From NCBI GenBank assembly GCA_965279115.1, contig OZ257137.1, positions 558,001 through 622,000 of the forward strand: a stretch of 64,000 nt of DNA, read 5' to 3'. Both the position numbers and the translations under genes were made by a program. The notes beneath the pieces were generated by a model, which saw only the letters and a program-made list of their open reading frames with translations, had not been told where the DNA came from and did not search any database. Origin of the DNA: JAEUOS01 sp965279115. GTDB taxonomy: Bacteria > Pseudomonadota > Gammaproteobacteria > Burkholderiales > JAEUOS01. Positions 34,481 to 41,866 of the stretch are shown here, piece after piece. Numbering within the stretch: position 1 is the first letter of the stretch; the number at the start of each line of letters is the position of its first letter.

Positions 34481-34978
34481 ATGCCGCAATCCCGCCTTCC
34501 CGCCAAGCCCGTAGCTCCCCAGAACCCGGACGGCCTGCGCAATATCGGTCTAAAGGCGACCGGTCCGCGTCTGCGCATCCTGGAACTGTTCCAGACCAGC
34601 GGCGTTCGCCACATGAGCGCAGAGGACGTGTACAGGCAATTGCTGGCGGAGCGCATCGAGGTCGGTCTGGCCACCGTGTATCGGGTCTTGACCCAGTTCG
34701 AACAGGCCGGCCTGTTGCAGCGCCACCATTTCGAATCCGGCCGATCGGTATTCGAACTCAACGAAGGCTCGCACCACGACCATCTGGTTTGCCTGCAATG
34801 CGGGCGGGTCGAGGAGTTCTACGACGCGGAAATCGAAAGGCGCCAGAACCGCATCGCCGCCGAGCGGGGATTCGCGCTTAACGACCACTCGCTTTCGCTC
34901 TACGCTGATTGCGTCAAGGAGCAATGCCCGCACCGCGCCGAGGCCGGGGCGATGGCGCCTTTGCCGCCTGACGATTGA
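34481..34978 (+). CDS. fur: Ferric uptake regulator Fur
   Basis: Fur represses iron uptake genes when bound to Fe(II). The 165-residue protein begins its core at LRNIGLKATGPRLRILELF (winged helix). It continues through HMSAEDVYRQLL and GLATVYRVLTQFEQAGLL to the metal-binding dimer domain with HHDHLVCLQCG (C104, C107) and C144-x4-C149. About 18 N-terminal residues precede the conserved start, so translation might begin slightly later than 34481. Its divergent pairing with the outer-membrane lipoprotein gene bamE (omlA) is seen in other proteobacteria too. Confidence 0.95.
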   Translation: MPQSRLPAKPVAPQNPDGLRNIGLKATGPRLRILELFQTSGVRHMSAEDVYRQLLAERIEVGLATVYRVLTQFEQAGLLQRHHFESGRSVFELNEGSHHDHLVCLQCGRVEEFYDAEIERRQNRIAAERGFALNDHSLSLYADCVKEQCPHRAEAGAMAPLPPDD

Positions 34979-34991
34979 GCGCCGGCCAGCG

Positions 34992-35558
34992 GTGATCGAA
35001 GGTACCATCACCGCGTTTGCCACCTCGACCGTCCTGGTTGCGGTGGCGGAAATCGGCGACAAGACCCAACTCCTGTCCTTCGCGCTAGCGGCCCGTTATA
35101 ACGAACGCATGCCCATCATCTGGGGCATCCTTGTGGCCACGCTTGTAAACCACGCACTGGCCGGTACCCTGGGGGTGCTGGCCGCGCAGTGGATGAGTCC
35201 GCGCATCACGATGTGGGTGGTCGGCGCCAGCTTCATCGCTTTCGGGGTCTGGGCCCTGTTTCCTGACCGGCTTGAGCGCGGACCGCGCTCGCTGCGCAGC
35301 GTTTTCGTCACCACCCTGGTGGCATTTTTTCTGGCCGAAATGGGCGACAAGACGCAGTTCGCCACCATTGGCCTGGGTGCCCGCTTCGGCATGCCGGTGA
35401 CCGTGACCCTCGGCACGACGCTGGGCATGATGCTCGCCAACATCCCCGCGGTGCTGCTGGGCAATCGCCTGGCGCAACGCTTCCGCCTGTCGGCAATGCG
35501 CTTCGTGGCAGCCGCGCTGTTCATGGCCACAGGGGCGGCCACATTGCTCCTGGCCTGA
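34992..35558 (+). CDS. TMEM165/GDT1 family cation transporter
   Basis: The 188-residue membrane protein has six predicted helices arranged as two repeats. Each repeat carries the family motif E-x-G-D-K-T (E20 in AEIGDKT and E116 in AEMGDKT). Members export Mn2+ or exchange Ca2+/Mn2+ for H+; several bacterial ones protect against Mn overload. The GTG start is 13 bases after fur, so it is probably co-transcribed with it and its level may follow metal status. The transported ion is inferred. Confidence 0.88.
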   Translation: MIEGTITAFATSTVLVAVAEIGDKTQLLSFALAARYNERMPIIWGILVATLVNHALAGTLGVLAAQWMSPRITMWVVGASFIAFGVWALFPDRLERGPRSLRSVFVTTLVAFFLAEMGDKTQFATIGLGARFGMPVTVTLGTTLGMMLANIPAVLLGNRLAQRFRLSAMRFVAAALFMATGAATLLLA

Positions 35559-35569
35559 GCCGCCACGCA

Positions 35570-37336
35570 ATGCCGCCCATCAACCCTTCCGTGCACCCGG
35601 CACCGAACCAAATGTCCGAAACTGCGTCTCCCGCCGCTCCTTCCGGCCAGACCGCCTTCGCTCGACAGGCAAGACTGGCGACGGGGTTGATCCTCTTTTT
35701 CTTTGTGCTGACGCACCTGACCAACCATTGCCTCGGGCTGGTCTCGCTTGGCGCGATGGAAGGGGGTCGGGACCTGTTCCTGGCGCTATGGCGCAATCCT
35801 GTCGGCAATCTGGTTCTGGGTGGAGCCCTCCTGGTGCATCTGGGCCTGGCCTTCTGGTCCGTCTACCACCGTCGCACCCTGCGCATGCCGCTTGCAGAGG
35901 CGATGCAATTGATCCTCGGCTTGTGCGTTCCGTTGCTGCTCGTGGCGCACACCCTCGGCACGCTGGGCGCCAGCCAGGCTTACGGATTTCAGGACACCTA
36001 CACCCTCCTGCTGCATGTGTTCTGGAACCTGCGCCCGGACCTCGCCATCAACCAGACCATCCTGCTCCTGCTCGCGTGGACACACGGGTGCATCGGCCTG
36101 AATTTCTGGCTCCGTTCCAAACCCGGCTATTCGCGTTTCATCCTCGCCGGCTACACGTTCGCGGTTGTTTTCCCATTGCTCGCGCTGCTTGGCTTTGTTT
36201 CCGGAGCGCGCGAAGCGAGCGTGCTCGCGCGCGACCCGCAGTTCCTTCAGTCCCTGTTGGCGAACGCGCGCATTCCCCCGGCAGCGATGCAGGCCGAACT
36301 GGCCGACAACGGCAGGCTGATCATGCTTGCCTTTGCCGCAATGTTGTTCCTGACCCTGTCGTTGCGTGCCGTGCGGCTCTGGCGCGAACACCGCCAATCG
36401 GTCCGGGTCACCTACCCCGGAGGCCGTGTCGTCCCCATGCCGCGCGGTTTCTCGATTCTTGAATGCAGCAGAAATGCCGGCATCGAACACGCGTCGGTAT
36501 GCGGCGGGCGCGGGCGATGCTCGACCTGCAGGGTGCGCGTCGTGGCCGGATACGCGAAATTGCCGCCGCCTGAGGCTGCCGAGGCCCGCCTGCTCGAACG
36601 CGTCAAGGCCGGCACCCACATCCGCCTGGCCTGCCAACTCCGGCCGCTCACCGACATATCCATCGAGCCGCTGATTCCGGTTGGCGTCGACCCCATGCGC
36701 GCCATCGCGCAACAGGAGCGAATCAGCGGGGAGGAGCGTGAAATCTGCGTGCTCTTCGCCGACCTACGCGGCTTTACCCGACTTTCGGAGTCGCGCCTGC
36801 CCTACGACGTGGTGTTCCTCCTGAATCGCTATTTCGAGGCCACCGGACAGGCCATCGATGCCGCCGGCGGCATCACCAACCAGTACACCGGCGACGGGGT
36901 GATGGCGCTCTTCGGCGTCTACGACGGCGCCGTCGCCGGCGCGCGCCACGCACTGCTGGCGGCCCGCGAGATGACGCGCGCGGTCGCCCGTCTGAGCGAC
37001 GAATTGAGCGCGGAACTGCCGGCCCCGCTGAAAATGGGCATTGGCATCCACTGCGGTTCGACCGTGGTGGGGCACATGGGACGCGGCGTCGCCACCTATC
37101 TGACAGCCGTCGGCGACGCGGTCAATACCGCGAGCCGCCTGCAAGACCAGACCAAGCATTTCGCCTGCCAGCTGATCTTTTCCGAAGCAGTCGCGGCGCG
37201 CGCGGGCATGGACGCAACGCGCTTCCGGCGCGAGGAGCTGACCGTCCGCAATCGCGATGCGCCGATCGCGGTGCGCATCGTGGAGAATGTCGAGGATTTG
37301 CGCGAGGAAGAACTCAAGGCGCGAAACACCATGTGA
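35570..37336 (+). CDS. Membrane class III nucleotide cyclase with a 2Fe-2S ferredoxin domain
   Basis: The 588-residue protein has three parts. Residues 37-268 form about six membrane helices rich in His (H49, H53, H90, H127, H149, H172), some of which could bind haem. Residues 275-370 form a plant/adrenodoxin-type ferredoxin domain with C311-x5-C317-x2-C320 and C355. Residues 385-575 form a class III cyclase catalytic domain with metal ligands D398 (FADLRGF) and D442 (TGDGVMALFG) and VGDAVNTASRL. The Lys that usually selects adenine is Gln438 here, so cAMP as product is likely by family but not secure. The layout implies that the redox state of the cluster or quinone pool sets cyclase output. 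It is 11 bases after the GDT1 gene. Confidence 0.88.
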   Translation: MPPINPSVHPAPNQMSETASPAAPSGQTAFARQARLATGLILFFFVLTHLTNHCLGLVSLGAMEGGRDLFLALWRNPVGNLVLGGALLVHLGLAFWSVYHRRTLRMPLAEAMQLILGLCVPLLLVAHTLGTLGASQAYGFQDTYTLLLHVFWNLRPDLAINQTILLLLAWTHGCIGLNFWLRSKPGYSRFILAGYTFAVVFPLLALLGFVSGAREASVLARDPQFLQSLLANARIPPAAMQAELADNGRLIMLAFAAMLFLTLSLRAVRLWREHRQSVRVTYPGGRVVPMPRGFSILECSRNAGIEHASVCGGRGRCSTCRVRVVAGYAKLPPPEAAEARLLERVKAGTHIRLACQLRPLTDISIEPLIPVGVDPMRAIAQQERISGEEREICVLFADLRGFTRLSESRLPYDVVFLLNRYFEATGQAIDAAGGITNQYTGDGVMALFGVYDGAVAGARHALLAAREMTRAVARLSDELSAELPAPLKMGIGIHCGSTVVGHMGRGVATYLTAVGDAVNTASRLQDQTKHFACQLIFSEAVAARAGMDATRFRREELTVRNRDAPIAVRIVENVEDLREEELKARNTM

Positions 37337-37370
37337 GTCGCCCGCGACGCTTTCGCGCGACGGGAAGCCC

Positions 37371-37426
37371 GGGTGGCCGGGAGCGTAGAATTCGCAGGAG
37401 AAACGCGCCGGCCTGTCCGGCCACCC
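37371..37426. repeat. Inverted repeat between the cyclase and the MlaC-like gene
   Basis: GGGTGGCCGG at 37371-37380 and CCGGCCACCC at 37417-37426 are perfect 10-base inverted copies separated by 36 bases. A smaller hairpin (GCCGG..CCGGC) overlaps the right arm. No T-run follows. It could be a transcript-end structure for the cyclase operon or a leader element for the next gene, whose ATG is at 37514. Confidence 0.4.
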
Positions 37427-37513
37427 AATTTGCAGGGGTACACGCATGATGAAAGTGAGCATCCGGCGCCACGGCGCCCTCGCGTCGGCAGCTTGTCGAT
37501 TCGGCTGGTTGCC

Positions 37514-38194
37514 ATGCTGAAATTCATCCCGTTCCGTCTTGCCTGCGCTGCCTTGTTGTTTTTCATCGCGGCTCTCGGCGCACATGCTCAAGACAAGCCG
37601 GAGGCCTTGGTCGCCAGCGTCATCACCGCCCTGGGTGGGGCGCTTCAGTCCGAGGAAAAGGCACTGGCTGGCGAGCGCGCCATTCCCGCGGCGGTTGGCA
37701 TCATCAACCGTGCGGTCGCACCGCACATGGACTTCGCCGGCATCACCCGGGAGGCCACCGGCCGTCATTGGGCCGGGGCGACGCCGGCCCAGCGCGGTTC
37801 GCTGGAGCGTGAATTCCGGCAGTTGCTGGTCCATGTGCTGGCGCGTCTCCTGGTGACCAACAAGGGGGACGTTCTCGAGGCCCTTCCCACCACCATCGGC
37901 CCGGGCGCCAGGGAGGCACTGGTGCGGGTGGCCGTGACACGCCAGCGCACCGCCGGCAACCAGCCGCAACCGGCCATGCAGGTCACCTTGCGGCGCGACA
38001 GCGCGACTTCGCCGTGGCGCGTCTATGAGCTGCGTACCGACGGGGTCGACGTGGTGAAGCTCTACAGCGCCAATTTCAACGTCGTCATCGAACGCAACGG
38101 CGGCATCGACGGCCTGATACGAACGCTCGCCGAGCGCAACCTGCTCAATTCCGGCGTAGTCGTCGCCAAGCCGCGCGCCGAGACAGCCGAATAG
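37514..38194 (+). CDS. MlaC/Ttg2D-family phospholipid-binding protein (lone copy)
   Basis: This 226-residue secreted protein has a signal peptide (IPFRLACAALLFFIAALGAHA) and the MlaC fold, with FAGITREATGRHW (a conserved segment of the family), EFRQLLVHVLARLL and WRVYELRTDGVDVVKLYSANFNVVI. MlaC proteins carry phospholipids between the outer and inner membrane. No mlaFED or mlaA genes are next to it, so it is probably an orphan paralogue. The ATG at 37514 is chosen because it places the signal peptide at the N-terminus; a longer frame exists. Ligand and partner are unknown. Confidence 0.85.
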   Translation: MLKFIPFRLACAALLFFIAALGAHAQDKPEALVASVITALGGALQSEEKALAGERAIPAAVGIINRAVAPHMDFAGITREATGRHWAGATPAQRGSLEREFRQLLVHVLARLLVTNKGDVLEALPTTIGPGAREALVRVAVTRQRTAGNQPQPAMQVTLRRDSATSPWRVYELRTDGVDVVKLYSANFNVVIERNGGIDGLIRTLAERNLLNSGVVVAKPRAETAE

Positions 38195-38264
38195 CGGAAC
38201 CTCGGCCGGCCTCGCCGCGAGGCCGCCAAGTGCCGCAGCCAACACGGGAAACGGAGACATCCCC

Positions 38265-39086
38265 ATGGGAAATCTTGATGGAAAGGTCGCCATTGTCAGC
38301 GGTTCGGGACGTGGCATAGGCCGCGCCTGCGCACTCAAGCTCGCCAGCGAAGGCGCACGGGTGGTCATCAATGACCTCGACGCCGAACCGGCGGAGGAGA
38401 CACTCGCCGCGATCCGCGCGATGGGCGGCGAAGCCGTGGCAGTCACCGGCAGCGTCACCGAGGACGGTTTCGCCGAGCGCTTCGTCGGCACCGCCATCCA
38501 GACCTGGGGCGGACTCGACATCATTGTCAACAATGCCGGGTTCACCTGGGATTCGGTCATCCAGAAGATGACCGATGAACAATTCGACGCCGTGCTCGAT
38601 GTCCATCTGAAGGCGCCGTTCCGCATCCTGCGCGCGGCCATCGGCTTCATCCGCGATGCTTCCAGGCGCGACGCCGAGGCCGGGAGGGAAGTGTTCCGCA
38701 AGGTGGTCAATGTGTCGTCGATCTCAGGCACGCACGGCAATGCCGGGCAAACCAACTATTCCACCGCCAAGGCCGGCATCACCGGCATGACGCGTACCCT
38801 CGCCAAGGAATGGGGCCGCTACAAGGTCAATGTCAATGCCGTGGCATTCGGCTACATCGTCACGCGCATGACCCAGGCGGTCGACCAGCCGGGCAACACG
38901 GTCGATGTCGGGGGCCGCGCCCTGCCCGCCGGCATTCCGGCGCAACAGGTCCGCATGATGGAGGCCGGCATACCCCTCGGCCGCGGCGGCACGCCGGAAG
39001 AAGCTGCCAATTCGATCTACCTGCTTTGCACCCCGGAGGCCAACTACATCAGCGGACACGTCCTGATGGTCACCGGCGGCCTCTGA
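38265..39086 (+). CDS. SDR-family oxidoreductase (FabG-like)
   Basis: The 273-residue protein is a classical short-chain dehydrogenase/reductase. It has the GSGRGIG cofactor motif (13-19), an Asp after beta-2 (INDLDAE) that favours NAD(H), NNAG at 89-92, and the catalytic set S151/S152, Y165 and K169 (NYSTAKAG). It ends GHVLMVTGGL, the usual FabG-like C-terminus. An insert (DASRRDAEAGREVFRK, about 131-146) is longer than in FabG. The sulfatase ATG follows its stop by two bases, so the two genes act together. Substrate unknown. Confidence 0.88.
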   Translation: MGNLDGKVAIVSGSGRGIGRACALKLASEGARVVINDLDAEPAEETLAAIRAMGGEAVAVTGSVTEDGFAERFVGTAIQTWGGLDIIVNNAGFTWDSVIQKMTDEQFDAVLDVHLKAPFRILRAAIGFIRDASRRDAEAGREVFRKVVNVSSISGTHGNAGQTNYSTAKAGITGMTRTLAKEWGRYKVNVNAVAFGYIVTRMTQAVDQPGNTVDVGGRALPAGIPAQQVRMMEAGIPLGRGGTPEEAANSIYLLCTPEANYISGHVLMVTGGL

Positions 39087-39088
39087 AG

Positions 39089-40408
39089 ATGCGCCGCCCG
39101 AATTTCATTTTCATCATGGCCGACGACCTCGGCTACGCGGACCTGGGCTGCACCGGCGCGCGCGATTCCGGCCTGCCGGGCGGGGTTTCGCCCAACCTGG
39201 ACCGCATGGCGCGCGAAGGCCTGACGTTCACGCACGGCTATTCCAACTCGCCGGTGTGTTCGCCGACCCGATTCGCGCTCGCCACCGGACGCTACCAGTA
39301 CCGCCTGCGCGGCGCGGCGGAGGAGCCCCTTGCGGCCAATGCAAAGGGAAACCCGACGCTGGGCCTGCCGCCCGGATACCCGACGCTGCCCTCGTTGCTG
39401 AAGGCGGCCGGCTATTCCACCGCTCTGATCGGCAAGTGGCACCTGGGTTACCGCCCCCACTTCGGCCCGGAAAAAAGCGGTTATGAATATTTCTTCGGAC
39501 CGATGGCCGGCGGCGTCGACTACTTCTCGCACAGTGCCCGCAACGGTGACCATGACCTCTGGGAAAACGAAACCCGGGTGCAACGCGAAGGCTACCTCAC
39601 CGACCTGTTGTCGGCACGGGCGGCCCGATACGTGCGCGAGCAAAAAGATCGCCCGTTCATGCTTTCACTGCATTACACCGCGCCGCACTGGCCGTGGGAG
39701 ACCCGCGACGATGCCGACGAATCCAGGCGCATCAACGGTGCCATCGCGCATGTCGATGGTGGATCCATCGCCACCTACCGGCGCATGATCCATCACATGG
39801 ACGAAGGCATAGGCGAGGTGTTGGCGGCACTTGCCGAAACCGGTGCCGACGCCAATACCCTCGTCGTTTTCACCAGCGATAACGGCGGTGAGCGCTTTTC
39901 CGACAACTGGCCCTTCATAGGCCAGAAGATGGATCTGCTCGAAGGCGGCATCCGCGTGCCGCTCCTGGCACGCTGGCCCGCGCGGATCGCGCCAGGCAGA
40001 AGCAGCGCCGCCGCGGCCATCACCATGGACTGGGTGGCGACCATGCTGGACGCGGCCGGCGTGGCGCCGCATCCGGAACATCCACTCGATGGCGTAAGCC
40101 TGTTGCCGCTGTTCGACGATCCTGCATGGCAACCGCCGCGCGACCTGTTCTGGCGCATGGCGCATCGGCGCCAGCGCGCCATGCGCCAGGGCCGCTGGAA
40201 GTACCTGCGCATCGAGGACCATGAATACCTGTTCGACCTCGGCCGCGACGAACGTGAGCGGGCCAACCAGGCTACGCGCGATCCGGAGCGCCTCGGGTCC
40301 ATGCGCGCCGCCTGGGAAACGTGGGCGGCCGGGATGCCGGGCATCCCGGAAGACGCCAGGGTGTCGCTGGTATTCGGCGAAGCGCAGATGCCGCGTCCCG
40401 GCCACTGA
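39089..40408 (+). CDS. Type I (formylglycine) sulfatase
   Basis: The 439-residue protein has the alkaline-phosphatase-like sulfatase fold. It shows metal ligands D12 and D13 (MADDLGY), the formylglycine motif C57-x-P-x-R61 (VCSPTR) and the histidine segments IGKWHLGY and HYTAPHW. The second metal site is in TSDNGGERFSDNW. The C57 must be oxidised to formylglycine; no sulfatase-maturase gene is in the window. There is no signal peptide, so it may act in the cytoplasm. The start at 39089 follows the SDR stop by two bases and gives a standard N-terminus. Substrate is an organic sulfate of unknown type. Confidence 0.9.
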   Translation: MRRPNFIFIMADDLGYADLGCTGARDSGLPGGVSPNLDRMAREGLTFTHGYSNSPVCSPTRFALATGRYQYRLRGAAEEPLAANAKGNPTLGLPPGYPTLPSLLKAAGYSTALIGKWHLGYRPHFGPEKSGYEYFFGPMAGGVDYFSHSARNGDHDLWENETRVQREGYLTDLLSARAARYVREQKDRPFMLSLHYTAPHWPWETRDDADESRRINGAIAHVDGGSIATYRRMIHHMDEGIGEVLAALAETGADANTLVVFTSDNGGERFSDNWPFIGQKMDLLEGGIRVPLLARWPARIAPGRSSAAAAITMDWVATMLDAAGVAPHPEHPLDGVSLLPLFDDPAWQPPRDLFWRMAHRRQRAMRQGRWKYLRIEDHEYLFDLGRDERERANQATRDPERLGSMRAAWETWAAGMPGIPEDARVSLVFGEAQMPRPGH

Positions 40409-40423
40409 AACGCGGCGATTGGG

Positions 40424-41704
40424 TCATGGATAGAGGCCGCGCTGCTCGCGCGCGGCAAGCACGCGCCGGCAGGCCACCACGTATGCAGCCGTCCGCAATG
40501 AGACGCCAAGGTCTCCGGCGGTGTGCCAGACATGCTCGAACGCGCCAGCCAGTATGTGATCCATCCGGCGCGTGACCTCTTCCTCGGTCCAAAAAAAGGA
40601 ATTGAAGTCCTGGACCCATTCAAAATAGGAAACGATCACCCCGCCCGCATTCGCGATCACATCCGGCACGACATCAATGCGGCGCTCGCCCAGGATGCGG
40701 TCGGCCGATGGCGTGGTGGGGCCGTTGGCGCCCTCGAGCACCATCCTGGTCCGGATGCGTGCGGCGCGTTCCGCAGTGATGGCGCCCTCGAGCGCAGCAG
40801 GCACAAGCACGTCCGATTCGACGTCCCAGAATTCCTCAGGCCCGATGGACTCCGCGCCCGGGCAACCGCGCAAGCTGCCCGTGCCGGCCTTGTGCGCGAG
40901 CGCTGCGCCCAGGTCGATGCCCGCAGGGTTGGCGATCGAGGCCTCCCGGTCCTGCAGCGCGACAACGCGGGCCCCGCTTTCGACAAACATGCGCGCAGCC
41001 ACCGCGCCGACATTTCCCACGCCCTGTACGGCGATTCGCGCGCCATTGAGTTGCAAGCCGGTGCGGCGCGCCATTTCCCGGGCGACGACATGAACGCCAC
41101 GACCGGTCGCGTCCACACGGCCAAGCGAACCGCCAAGCGCGACCGGCTTGCCGGTGACCATGCCGGTAGCCGAAGTACCGGTATTGACCGCGCAGGTATC
41201 CATCATCCATGCCATCACTTGCGCGTCGGTATTGACATCGGGGGCGGGTATATCGCGATCCGGCCCGATCAGGAACCCGATCTCGCTGGTATAGCGCCGC
41301 GTCAGTCGTTCCAGCTCCTTGCGGGACAGCAGCTTCGGGTCGACGCGAATGCCGCCCTTTGCGCCGCCGAACGGCAGGTTGACCGCAGCGTTCTTCACCG
41401 TCATCCAGCCGGCCAGCGCCATCACTTCCGCAAGCGTCACCCCGGGGTCATAGCGCACTCCGCCCTTTCCGGGTCCGCGCGCCAGGTTGTGATGCACGCG
41501 GTAACCCTCGAAATGGGCGATGCGGCCATCGTCCATCTCGATCGGAATGTCGACAATCAGCGCGCGGCGCGGCCTGCGCAAGGTCTCGGCGAAGCGTGCC
41601 AGCGGACCAAGGTAGCGCTCCACGTCATGAATCGTGGCCACGAAGCTTTCCCATGGTCCGTCCTGCGTCGGGGCGACAAACGACAATCCTTCGGATATCG
41701 GCAT
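40424..41704 (-). CDS. Glu/Leu/Phe/Val dehydrogenase family, probable glutamate dehydrogenase
   Basis: The 426-residue protein has the hexameric GDH layout. It has the substrate domain with GPGKGGVRYDP and PFGGAKGGIRVDP (catalytic Lys about 116), then a Rossmann domain with RIAVQGVGNVGAVAARM. The Asp in PAPDVNTDAQVMAW is also present. Such enzymes interconvert glutamate and 2-oxoglutarate plus ammonia. The internal ATG at 41704 is chosen because an AGGA site precedes it and the family begins there. It is convergent with the sulfatase gene. Preference for NAD or NADP cannot be set by eye. Confidence 0.9.
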   Translation of the reverse strand: MPISEGLSFVAPTQDGPWESFVATIHDVERYLGPLARFAETLRRPRRALIVDIPIEMDDGRIAHFEGYRVHHNLARGPGKGGVRYDPGVTLAEVMALAGWMTVKNAAVNLPFGGAKGGIRVDPKLLSRKELERLTRRYTSEIGFLIGPDRDIPAPDVNTDAQVMAWMMDTCAVNTGTSATGMVTGKPVALGGSLGRVDATGRGVHVVAREMARRTGLQLNGARIAVQGVGNVGAVAARMFVESGARVVALQDREASIANPAGIDLGAALAHKAGTGSLRGCPGAESIGPEEFWDVESDVLVPAALEGAITAERAARIRTRMVLEGANGPTTPSADRILGERRIDVVPDVIANAGGVIVSYFEWVQDFNSFFWTEEEVTRRMDHILAGAFEHVWHTAGDLGVSLRTAAYVVACRRVLAAREQRGLYP

Positions 41705-41866
41705 GGACAATTCCTGAACGGCATCACGCAAAACCGGAAGCGCAGTATCGACCAGCCGCAACGGCCGGGGTTGATGTGCGTCAACGCACCGCCCAGGCGG
41801 TACCGCCGCCTGTCCATTTCAGCGCCCGTCCCTTGGGAGCCGGGAGGCAGGAAATTCAGCGTGGCA

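Noticed and set aside
36764..38755. Open frame of 663 codons on the minus strand
   Set aside because: It crosses the end of the cyclase, the MlaC-like gene and the start of the SDR gene on the opposite strand, and is an antisense shadow.
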